Positions 57,103-64,000 of a stretch of 64,000 bases of DNA are shown piece after piece. The notes beneath the pieces were generated by a model. It made no database searches. It saw only the letters and a list, made by a program, of their open reading frames with translations, and had not been told where the DNA came from. Within the stretch, counting starts at the first letter, position 1. Each line of letters starts with the position of its first letter. This DNA is from Streptomyces pacificus (GTDB lineage: Bacteria > Actinomycetota > Actinomycetes > Streptomycetales > Streptomycetaceae), in the NCBI RefSeq assembly GCF_011766325.1, contig NZ_BLLG01000004.1, forward strand, positions 1 through 64,000, read 5' to 3'. Position numbers and translations under genes: made by a program.

Positions 57103-57119
57103 AGGGAAACGACGCACGC

Positions 57120-57995
57120 ATGGGTTTCGAACCGCCCCGGCGTCTGGTGCGGGCGCTGGGCGACAGCGAGTGGACCGGGCAGCTTCCGGAGCTGGTGGAG
57201 GAGACGGCCGCCCGCGACGGCCTGGAGGTCGAGCGGGTGATGGCGCCCGGCGGCCGGAGCAGCCTGGTCGTCCTCGTGCGGCGGCGGCAGGACGGCTCGC
57301 CTGCGGCGCTCAAGCTGGTGCCGCCCCTCGCGGCGCCGGAGCTGGAGCGGGCGGCCCTCGCCCACTGGGACGGGTTCGGCGCGGTGCGGTTGCTGGGCGG
57401 CTCCGGTGGCGCGCTGCTGCTGGAGCGGCTGCACCCCGAGCAGTCCGTACGCTCGCTGCCCGAAGCCAGGGCGCTGCTGGAGGCGGCGGGCACCGTGCGG
57501 CGACTGTGGGTGGAACCGCCCCCCGGTCATGTCTTCGAGACCGTGGCCGAGCGCACGGGGCGCCAGCTGTCCGCGCTGTCCGACCGTGCGGGGGCGGCGC
57601 CGCGGGCGCTGCTGGAGGCGGCACTCACCACCCGCGGGGAGCTGCTCGCGGACTCCGCCGAGTCACTGCTGCTGCACGGGAACTTCCGGCAGGGCAAGGT
57701 CCTCGCCGGCGACCGTGCTCCGTGGCTGGCCGTGGGGCCGGAGCCGCTGGTGGGCGAGCGGGCGTACGATCTGGCGCGACTGGCCCGGGACCGGGTGGAG
57801 GACCTGGTCGCCGCCGCCTCGGGCGCCTCCGCGGCCCGCCGCCGGGTGAACCGGCTCGCGGACTCGCTGGACGTCGACCGCGACCGGCTGCGCGGCTGGA
57901 CGCTGTTCCGCGCGGTGGAGTCGGGTACCCGGGCGATCGCCGAGGGGCGGCGCGCCGAGGGCGAGCTGTCGCTGGAGTTCGCCGGCTGGCTGTGA
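57120..57995 (+). CDS. Aminoglycoside-phosphotransferase-fold protein with lost catalytic residues
   Basis: A 291-residue protein of the APH(6)/streptomycin-kinase-like type; ATG at 57120 with GAAGGGA upstream. The C-terminal motif aligns with HGDLHxxN...IDP of active enzymes but reads HGNFRQGK...VGP. The catalytic Asp is N188, the metal-binding Asn is K193 and the second metal Asp is G206. The PLVGERAYDLARL segment is kept, as is the hydrophobic core. The early ATP-site lysine may be in AALKLVPPL. It is most likely a pseudokinase or binding protein, not a drug-resistance enzyme. It forms an operon with the ferritin-like gene. Confidence 0.8.
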   Translation: MGFEPPRRLVRALGDSEWTGQLPELVEETAARDGLEVERVMAPGGRSSLVVLVRRRQDGSPAALKLVPPLAAPELERAALAHWDGFGAVRLLGGSGGALLLERLHPEQSVRSLPEARALLEAAGTVRRLWVEPPPGHVFETVAERTGRQLSALSDRAGAAPRALLEAALTTRGELLADSAESLLLHGNFRQGKVLAGDRAPWLAVGPEPLVGERAYDLARLARDRVEDLVAAASGASAARRRVNRLADSLDVDRDRLRGWTLFRAVESGTRAIAEGRRAEGELSLEFAGWL

Positions 57996-58135
57996 ACGGC
58001 CGCCCGGGGCACCGGCGGCCGCACAGCGGGCGGCTCTCACCCGGCGGCTCCCACCCGGCGTGAACGGCGTCCCCCGCGGGGCAGGACCCGCAGGATCCGT
58101 ACCTCACTGCCGCCGCCGGCTCCGCGGCATCCCGC

Positions 58136-58165
58136 GCAAGAGCAGGACCCGCAAGAGCAGGACCC
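58136..58165. repeat. Perfect 15-bp tandem duplicate
   Basis: GCAAGAGCAGGACCC occurs twice back to back in non-coding DNA. A related AGGACCC copy lies at 58083-58089. Confidence 0.6.
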
Positions 58166-58374
58166 GCGCGGGCGGGAGGGCCGAAGGACGCGGGCACGGC
58201 GGGTGGCGGGAGGGGGCCGGTGGTCAGCGGGGCCGCCCCGCGATCCGGGCCCGCGGGAACAGGGGAGCAGATTGCGTCCCACCGCCCTCGCCGGGCCCCG
58301 GGCAGGCCGGTGCGCGACCCACCGCTCCAACGGCCGGTGCCTGCACCGCGGTCCACCGGCCCGGAACCCGCGCC

Positions 58375-58402
58375 GCCTCCCCGGCCGGGAGGCCGGGGAG
58401 GC
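58375..58402 (-). terminator. proS terminator
   Basis: GCCTCCCCGGCC (58375-58386) and its exact complement (58391-58402) with loop GGGA, 47 nt after the proS stop. It may also serve the plus-strand operon. Confidence 0.75.
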
Positions 58403-58448
58403 GTACTGCCTTCCCGGCCCCGGGGCCTGACGCGGGCCCGCGCCTCGC

Positions 58449-60143
58449 TCAGGCGGTGAGGCGTGCGACGGCCTCCTCGACCGTCAGTTCCTCGCGCTCG
58501 CCCGTGCGGCGGTCCTTCAGCTCCAGGACGCCCTCGCCGGAGCGGCGGCCCGCCACGAGGATCCTCGGTACACCGATCAGCTCGGCGTCGGTGAACTTCA
58601 CGCCGGGGGAGACTCCGGCCCGGTCGTCCACGAGCACCCGCACACCCGCCGCGCCGAGCTTCTCCGCCACGTCGAGCGCGAGTTCGGTCTGCAGTGCCTT
58701 GCCCGCGGCGACGAGGTGGACGTCGGCCGGGGCGATCTCGGCGGGCCAGCACAGGCCCTGCTCGTCGGCGTGCTGCTCGGCGAGGGCGGCCACCGCGCGG
58801 GAGACGCCGATGCCGTACGAGCCCATGGTCACGCGGACCGGCTTGCCGTTCTGGCCCAGGACGTCGAGCTGGAAGGCGTCCGTGTACTTGCGGCCCAGCT
58901 GGAAGATGTGGCCGATCTCGATCGCGCGGTCCAGCTTCAGTCCGGCGCCGCAGGCGGGGCACGGGTCACCGTCCTCGACGACGACCACGTCCAGGTAGTC
59001 GTCGACCTCGAAATCCCGGCCGGCGACGACGTTCCGGGCGTGCTTGTCCTGCTTGTTGGCACCGGTGATCCAGGCCGTGCCCGGGGCGACCCGCGGGTCG
59101 GCGAGGTAGCGGACCTTGTCCAGGCCCTGGGGGCCGACGTACCCGCGCACCAGGTCGGGGCGGCCGGTGAAGTCCTCGGCGGTGACCAGTTCGACGGCCG
59201 CCGGGGCCAGCTGGTCGGTGAGCTTGCCGAGGTCGACCTCGCGGTCACCGGGCACGCCGACGGCGACGATCTCTCCGTCGACCTTCACCAGCAGGTTCTT
59301 GAGCGTGGCGGACGCCGGCACCCCCAGGTGGTCGGCGAGCGTCTCGATGGTCGGGGTGTCCGGGGTGTCCAGCTCCTCGACGGGACCGTGCCCGCCGGAG
59401 CCCGGCACGACCGCGAAGGCGACGGCCTCGGTGTTCGCCGCGTAGCCGCACGAGGGGCAGTGGACGAAGGTGTCCTCGCCCGCGGGGGCCGGGGCGAGGA
59501 ACTCCTCGGAAGCCGAGCCGCCCATCGCACCGGAGACGGCGGAGACGATGCGGTGCTCCAGACCGAGGCGGCGGAAGATCCTGATGTAGGCCTCCCGGTG
59601 CAGCCGGTACGACTCCGCCAGCCCCTCGTCGGTGGTGTCGAAGGAGTAGGAGTCCTTCATGTGGAACTCGCGGCCGCGCAGGATGCCCGAGCGCGGACGG
59701 GCCTCGTCGCGGTACTTCGTCTGGATCTGGTAGAGGATGACCGGCAGGTCCTTGTAGGAGGTGCACTGGTCCTTCACCAGCAGGGTGAAGATCTCCTCGT
59801 GCGTGGGCCCGAGCAGGTAGTCCGCGCCCTTGCGGTCCTTCAGGCGGAACAGCTCGGCACCGTACTCGTCCCAGCGGCCGCTCGCCTCGTACGGCTCCTT
59901 GGGCAGCAGCGCGGGCAGCAGCACCTCCTGGGCGCCGATGGCGTCCATCTCCTCGCGGACGACCCGGGCGACGTTCTCCAGGACGCGCATACCGAGGGGC
60001 AGCCAGCTCCAGATGCCCGCAGCGTTCCGCCGGACGTAGCCGGCGCGCACCAGCAGCTTGTGGCTGAGCGTCTCGGCGTCCGCCGGGTCGTCGCGCAGTG
60101 TCTTGACCATCAGACGGGACATGCGCTGGACCTGGGCTGCCAT
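58449..60143 (-). CDS. proS: Prolyl-tRNA synthetase (bacterial type)
   Basis: Charges tRNA-Pro. The 564-residue class II enzyme has motif 2/3 regions around [20 protein letters not shown] and [18 protein letters not shown], an editing (INS) insertion with [20 protein letters not shown], and the anticodon-binding domain at the end. A CxxC...CxxC set (CPSCGYAA and CPACGAG) is visible. ATG at 60143 ([12 protein letters not shown]) has a GGAGA site; the frame is open 30 bases further upstream. Confidence 0.97.
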   Translation of the reverse strand: MAAQVQRMSRLMVKTLRDDPADAETLSHKLLVRAGYVRRNAAGIWSWLPLGMRVLENVARVVREEMDAIGAQEVLLPALLPKEPYEASGRWDEYGAELFRLKDRKGADYLLGPTHEEIFTLLVKDQCTSYKDLPVILYQIQTKYRDEARPRSGILRGREFHMKDSYSFDTTDEGLAESYRLHREAYIRIFRRLGLEHRIVSAVSGAMGGSASEEFLAPAPAGEDTFVHCPSCGYAANTEAVAFAVVPGSGGHGPVEELDTPDTPTIETLADHLGVPASATLKNLLVKVDGEIVAVGVPGDREVDLGKLTDQLAPAAVELVTAEDFTGRPDLVRGYVGPQGLDKVRYLADPRVAPGTAWITGANKQDKHARNVVAGRDFEVDDYLDVVVVEDGDPCPACGAGLKLDRAIEIGHIFQLGRKYTDAFQLDVLGQNGKPVRVTMGSYGIGVSRAVAALAEQHADEQGLCWPAEIAPADVHLVAAGKALQTELALDVAEKLGAAGVRVLVDDRAGVSPGVKFTDAELIGVPRILVAGRRSGEGVLELKDRRTGEREELTVEEAVARLTA

Positions 60144-60266
60144 GGATTGTCTCCTGCGTACACGTGCGTACAAGAAAGGGTGGTGCTGAAGGAGGTTAGC
60201 CGGGCGGTACCGGCGGGCGGAAATCAGTTCCGCTGCCCGAGCGGCCCCGTGCGTACGGCCGGGCCC

Positions 60267-60809
60267 TCAAGCGCCGCGCAGCAGCGGCAGCGGGGCCCCC
60301 ATCACCGCGTAGGGCTTCGGGGCACTGGGGAAGAGGACCCGGCGGGCGAGGTCGCGGTAGCCGAGGGCGCGGTACAGCCCGCGGGCCGGGCTCTCGGTGT
60401 CGATCGCGGAGAGGATGGAGCGGGACTGGGCGGCGCCGTCGGTGATGGTGGTGATCAGCCGCCGGCCGATGCCGCGTCCCTGGTAGGCGGGGTGGACATG
60501 GAGTTCGGTGATCACGAAAGAGTCGTCCAGCCAGTCGTCGGCGCCGTTGCCGCGCAGATACGGCTCCACGACCGTGGACCACCAGTGGGTGCGGTCGTTG
60601 GGCATCCCGTACACGAAGCCGACCAGGCGGCCTTCGGCGGTCGTGGCGCCGAGGGCGCGGGCACCGGGGCAGAGCAGGTGCCGGAGCACGATGTGGCGGC
60701 GGATCCCGACCTCCTCCCCGGTCAGGCCGAAGGCGAGGGCCTGCACGGAGAGGGCTTCGTCCACGCGCGCGGCGAGGTTGACCGGCGCCACCTCGACATC
60801 GTGTTCCAT
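60267..60809 (-). CDS. GNAT family N-acetyltransferase
   Basis: A 180-residue acetyltransferase. The acetyl-CoA loop is HPAYQGRGIGRRLITT, and later ESPARGLYRALGYRDL is the usual GNAT end. The middle has VYGMPNDRTHWWSTVVEPYL. ATG at 60809. Substrate unknown. It lies between proS and another GNAT gene of a different subtype on the same strand. Confidence 0.85.
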   Translation of the reverse strand: MEHDVEVAPVNLAARVDEALSVQALAFGLTGEEVGIRRHIVLRHLLCPGARALGATTAEGRLVGFVYGMPNDRTHWWSTVVEPYLRGNGADDWLDDSFVITELHVHPAYQGRGIGRRLITTITDGAAQSRSILSAIDTESPARGLYRALGYRDLARRVLFPSAPKPYAVMGAPLPLLRGA

Positions 60810-60837
60810 GCGGGAACCCTACTTCTCCGCCGACCGC

Positions 60838-61683
60838 TCAGAACAGCACGCTCATGAACGCACCGACCTCACGGAATCCCACCCTGCGGTAGGCCGCGCG
60901 GGCCGCGGTGTTGTAGTCGTTCACATACAGGCTGACGACCGGTGCGACATCGGCGAGGGCGTAGCGGATCACGGCCGCCATCCCGGTCTCGGACAGACCC
61001 CGTCCCCGGTACTCGGGGGCGACCCAGACTCCCTGCACCTGGCAGGCCAGCGGGGTGGCGGCGCCGATCTCGGCCTTGAAGACGACCCTGCCGTCGTCGA
61101 TACGGGCGAAGGAGCGGCCCGTGCCGACGAGTTCGGCGATCCGGGCCTGGTAGAGCAGTCCGCCGTCGCCTGCCGTCGGGGAGACGCCGACCTCCTCGGT
61201 GAACATGGCCACGCAGGCGGGCATGATCACTTCCATCTCGTCCTTGCGGATGCGCCGCACATGCGGGTCGGGCTCGATGTCCGGGGGCACGGACTCGGTG
61301 ACCATGAGCGGCTGGTGGGCGCGGACTTCGCGGGCCGGGCCCCAGCTCGGCTCCAGCAGTTTCCAGAGCAGGGCGGTGGCCTCCGCCGGCCCGACCACGG
61401 ACGAGCAGCGGCGGCCGGCCCTGCGGGCGCGGTCGGCGAAGGCGCGGACGGCCTCGGGGGTGGCGCAGATCGGGACCAGGTTGGCGCCCGAATAGCACAG
61501 CGAGCGCAGCCGGCCGTCGTCGTACCAGCCCCACATCTCGCCGCCGAGACGCCAGGGGTCGAGTCCGGCGACATGGACGCGGGCGGTGACGAACGCGTTG
61601 GCGACGGGGTCGCTCTCCAGGACCGCAAGGGCGGCCCCGACATCGTCGGGGCCGAGGACCCGGGTGGTCGTCTGCGTCAACAC
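60838..61683 (-). CDS. GNAT acetyltransferase with N-terminal DUF4081-like domain
   Basis: A 281-residue two-domain protein. The N-terminal part (VLGPDDVGAALAVLESDPVA; GEMWGWYDDGRLRSLCYSG) matches the actinobacterial extension often called DUF4081. The GNAT domain follows with VWVAPEYRGRGLSETGMAAV and YNTAARAAYRRVGF. GTG at 61683 has GGAGGG seven bases ahead; the in-frame TTG next to it is a less likely start. It follows ispG in the same direction, 180 nt away. Confidence 0.85.
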   Translation of the reverse strand: MLTQTTTRVLGPDDVGAALAVLESDPVANAFVTARVHVAGLDPWRLGGEMWGWYDDGRLRSLCYSGANLVPICATPEAVRAFADRARRAGRRCSSVVGPAEATALLWKLLEPSWGPAREVRAHQPLMVTESVPPDIEPDPHVRRIRKDEMEVIMPACVAMFTEEVGVSPTAGDGGLLYQARIAELVGTGRSFARIDDGRVVFKAEIGAATPLACQVQGVWVAPEYRGRGLSETGMAAVIRYALADVAPVVSLYVNDYNTAARAAYRRVGFREVGAFMSVLF

Positions 61684-61863
61684 AAAAGGGCCCTCCATCA
61701 CTCCTTGAGGGCAACGACAGGTGCCGCTCGGTCGGCCCGGCCCTGCACGTACCCGCCATGGTGTACGGCCTGCCGGTCTGTGCACCCTACCTGCCTACCC
61801 TGGTCCGGTCGCCTCACGCGAAAGGGCCGGGCCGCCCGCGCGGACCGGCCCTCGGGCGGGTTG

Positions 61864-63018
61864 TCAGCCGACGGAGACCTCGGGCTCGCCGGAGGCCGCG
61901 CCGTCCTTCTCCATCTGCTCGGCGATCTTCAGCGCCTCCTCGATCAGGGTCTCGACGATCTTCGACTCGGGTACCGTCTTGATGACCTCGCCCTTGACGA
62001 AGATCTGGCCCTTGCCGTTGCCCGAGGCGACGCCGAGGTCGGCCTCTCGGGCCTCACCCGGGCCGTTGACCACGCAGCCCATGACGGCCACGCGCAGGGG
62101 CACCTCCATGCCCTCGAGACCGGCGGTGACCTGGTCGGCCAGCTTGTAGACATCGACCTGGGCGCGGCCGCAGGACGGGCAGGAGACGATCTCCAGCCGG
62201 CGCTGGCGCAGGTTGAGCGACTCCAGGATCTGGATGCCGACCTTGACCTCCTCGGCGGGGGGAGCGGACAGCGACACCCGGATGGTGTCGCCGATGCCCT
62301 CGCTGAGCAGTGCGCCGAAGGCGACGGCGGACTTGATGGTTCCCTGGAAGGCCGGGCCGGCCTCGGTCACGCCGAGGTGCAGCGGGTAGTCGCACCGGGC
62401 GGCCAGCTGGCGGTAGGCGTTGACCATGACGACCGGGTCGTTGTGCTTGACCGAGATCTTGATGTCGCGGAAGCCGTGCTCCTCGAAGAGCGAGGCCTCC
62501 CACAGCGCGGACTCGACGAGCGCCTCGGGGGTGGCCTTGCCGTACTTCTGCAGCAGCCGGCGGTCGAGCGAGCCCGCGTTCACACCGATCCGGATGGGGG
62601 TGCCGGCGTCCCCGGCCGCCTTGGCGATCTCCTTGACCTTGTCGTCGAACTGCTTGATGTTGCCGGGGTTGACGCGGACCGCGGCGCAGCCCGCTTCGAT
62701 GGCCGCGAAGACGTACTTCGGCTGGAAGTGGATGTCCGCGATCACCGGGATCTGCGACTTCCGGGCGATGGTGGGGAGCGCGTCGGCGTCGTCCTGCGTG
62801 GGGCACGCGACGCGGACGATCTGGCAGCCGGAGGCGGTCAGCTCGGCGATCTGCTGCAGCGTGGCACCGACGTCGGAGGTCCGCGTCGTCGTCATCGACT
62901 GCACCGAGACGGGTGCGTCACCGCCGACGGCGACCGAGCCGACCTGGATCTTGCGGCTGGCCCTTCGGTCGGCGAGCTTGGTCGGAACGGACGGCATGCC
63001 GAGAGAAATCGCGGTCAT
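61864..63018 (-). CDS. ispG: 4-hydroxy-3-methylbut-2-enyl diphosphate synthase
   Basis: The penultimate step of the MEP isoprenoid pathway, a [4Fe-4S] enzyme. The 384-residue protein has the TIM-barrel part ([38 protein letters not shown]) and the cluster cysteines in [13 protein letters not shown] and [12 protein letters not shown]. The single-chain short form is usual for bacteria. ATG at 63018; the ribosome site is weak. The upstream M50 protease gene and, outside the window, dxr normally accompany it in Streptomyces. Confidence 0.96.
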   Translation of the reverse strand: MTAISLGMPSVPTKLADRRASRKIQVGSVAVGGDAPVSVQSMTTTRTSDVGATLQQIAELTASGCQIVRVACPTQDDADALPTIARKSQIPVIADIHFQPKYVFAAIEAGCAAVRVNPGNIKQFDDKVKEIAKAAGDAGTPIRIGVNAGSLDRRLLQKYGKATPEALVESALWEASLFEEHGFRDIKISVKHNDPVVMVNAYRQLAARCDYPLHLGVTEAGPAFQGTIKSAVAFGALLSEGIGDTIRVSLSAPPAEEVKVGIQILESLNLRQRRLEIVSCPSCGRAQVDVYKLADQVTAGLEGMEVPLRVAVMGCVVNGPGEAREADLGVASGNGKGQIFVKGEVIKTVPESKIVETLIEEALKIAEQMEKDGAASGEPEVSVG

Positions 63019-63550
63019 CTGCTGTGCAACCCCAAGGTGTGGATCGAGGCCCTGACAGGGCGGGCTCCAGCCTTCGAGATTACGCCAAGGGACCGGGGCC
63101 CGGCACACCGCGGCGGCGAACCACCCGAAGGGACGCGGCCGGACGCCACACGGGGCCCGGCCGCGTTTCGCCCGGTTCGGACGGGGGCCGGACAGGGGCG
63201 GACGCGTCCGGACCGGTTCCGGACCGGGGGCCGGCCTCGGGCCCACGCCGGAGCCCCGCGCGGCGGGGCCGGTTCCCGGCGAGACCAGCTGAGGCGCAGC
63301 GGTTCCGAGCGGGTTCCGGACAGGGACCACGAGCCGGCCGGACGCCCGCGCACCGGTCCGGACCCAGGCCCGGACCGGGCGTAACGCCGATACCCCATGC
63401 GGGCCGGGCCGGGCCCGGCGGGGTCCGGCGCGGGCCCGGCGGGGCCGCGCCGTGTCACCCGGGGAACGCCTCATTCGGCCCGGCCCCCGGCCCGGCCCGC
63501 GAAACCGCGGGAGAGCCACCGGGGAGCCACCGGGGAGCCACCGGCAGTCC
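63019..63550. other. GC-rich gap between ispG and the M50 protease gene
   Basis: 532 bases with no supported gene. The middle is extremely GC-rich, with scattered CCGGAC/GTCCGG copies (63175-63375). The 11-bp tandem repeat is at its right end. The ispG promoter should lie here but no box stands out. Confidence 0.55.
63513..63545. repeat. 11-bp tandem repeat after the M50 protease gene
   Basis: GAGCCACCGGG at 63513-63523 and 63524-63534, then GAGCCACCGGC at 63535-63545, ending 5 nt from the protease stop codon. Confidence 0.65.
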
Positions 63551-64000
63551 CTATGTGATCTTCACCGGGTTCACGATGTCCGCCACCAGCACGAGCAGGG
63601 TGAAGCAGATGAAGATCCCCGCGACCACATAGGCCACCGGCATCAGCTTCGCCACGTCGAAGGGACCCGGATCGGGCCGGCGGAAGAGCCGGGCGAGGTT
63701 GCGCCGCAAGGACTCCCAGAGCGCACCCGCGATATGCCCGCCGTCCAGGGGCAGCAGCGGCAGCATGTTGAACAGGAAGAGCGAGAGGTTGAAGCCGGCG
63801 AGCAGCATCAGGAACGTCGCGACGATGTTCTGGGTGGGGGCGTCGAGGTTCAGCACCTCGCCGCTGATCCGGGCCGCCCCGACGACCCCGACCGGGGAGT
63901 CGTCCTTGCGGTCGCCGTCGCTGAAGGCCGCCGCCCACAGGTCGGGCACCTTGGCGGGAAGGGAGACGATCGCCTGGACGCCGTTCCCGAACATGTCGCC
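63551..64000 (-). CDS. M50 site-2 type intramembrane metalloprotease, C-terminal part (cut by right edge)
   Basis: The last 149 residues of a Rip1/RseP-like protease; the frame is open through the window end. The hallmark NxxPxxxLDGG motif is present ([12 protein letters not shown]), which carries the third zinc ligand, between membrane helices ([20 protein letters not shown] and [20 protein letters not shown]). The N-terminal HExxH helix and most of the PDZ region lie outside the window. Such proteases cut anti-sigma factors within the membrane. Confidence 0.9.
   Translation of the reverse strand, partial: GDMFGNGVQAIVSLPAKVPDLWAAAFSDGDRKDDSPVGVVGAARISGEVLNLDAPTQNIVATFLMLLAGFNLSLFLFNMLPLLPLDGGHIAGALWESLRRNLARLFRRPDPGPFDVAKLMPVAYVVAGIFICFTLLVLVADIVNPVKIT

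Larger units (their letters stand above)
57996..58448. other. Convergent gap with repeats and proS terminator
   Basis: 453 bases between the APH-fold gene and proS, with no credible gene. It holds a 14-bp near-duplicate (58030-58043, 58044-58057), a perfect 15-bp duplicate (58136-58150, 58151-58165) and the hairpin at 58375-58402. Confidence 0.6.

Noticed and set aside
57120..57995. Naming the APH-fold gene a streptomycin kinase
   Set aside because: Catalytic Asp, metal Asn and second metal Asp are all replaced.
58136..58165. 15-bp duplicate as an attachment site
   Set aside because: Copies are adjacent, with no integrase or tRNA gene nearby.

Overview
This window is chromosomal DNA from a streptomycete. 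GC content is very high throughout, GTG and TTG starts are frequent, and -10 boxes are of the TAGGGT/TAGGAT type. Gene order (rnj-dapA-thyX ... dapB-pepR-pnp-rpsO, a type VII secretion (ESX) locus around bldB, ribF, truB-rbfA-ylxP-infB-ylxR-nusA-rimP, proS, ispG, M50 protease) follows the conserved Streptomyces core as I remember it. I cannot name the species. No insertion sequence, phage, CRISPR array or tRNA gene was seen.

Layout. Positions 1-295 resemble the promoter/leader region of a ribosomal RNA operon reading leftward out of the window. Next come, mostly on the minus strand, RNase J, DapA, ThyX, two small membrane proteins on the plus strand, a TPR-like membrane protein, DapB, an M16 peptidase, PNPase and S15 (0.3-10.9 kb). 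From 11.3 to 37 kb lies an ESX/type VII secretion locus. It holds eccD, eccC, a three-gene candidate cargo cassette (helical partner, 771-residue WXG-like protein with a glycine-zipper segment, lipoprotein), a GNAT gene that may be leaderless, esxA, esxB, two mycosins, a PPE-like/EspB-like substrate candidate, eccB, eccE, an accessory gene, the developmental gene bldB, and a large EspI-like ParA ATPase. From 37.2 to 43.5 kb is a five-gene oligopeptide ABC transporter operon in which the last three junctions are 4-nt stop/start overlaps.

The right third is the translation and RNA-maturation region. It holds ribF; a very large protein fusing a degenerate trypsin-like domain to a P-loop module; truB-rbfA-ylxP-infB-ylxR-nusA-rimP on the minus strand; and a plus-strand trio (Tat lipoprotein, ferritin-like protein, APH-fold protein lacking its catalytic residues). 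It ends with proS, two GNAT genes, ispG and the 3' part of an M50 site-2 protease gene cut by the right edge.

How it works together. The ESX genes supply membrane ATPase (EccC), channel parts (EccB, EccD, EccE), proteases (two MycP) and WXG100 substrates (EsxA, EsxB). The presence of bldB inside the locus fits the reported link between this secretion system and sporulation in Streptomyces. The most unusual items are the cargo cassette at 17.9-21.4 kb, the pseudoprotease/P-loop fusion at 44.6-48.3 kb, the apparent pseudokinase at 57.1-58.0 kb, and several short perfect tandem repeats and palindromes in regulatory gaps. All functional calls are by reading the sequence; no search was run.
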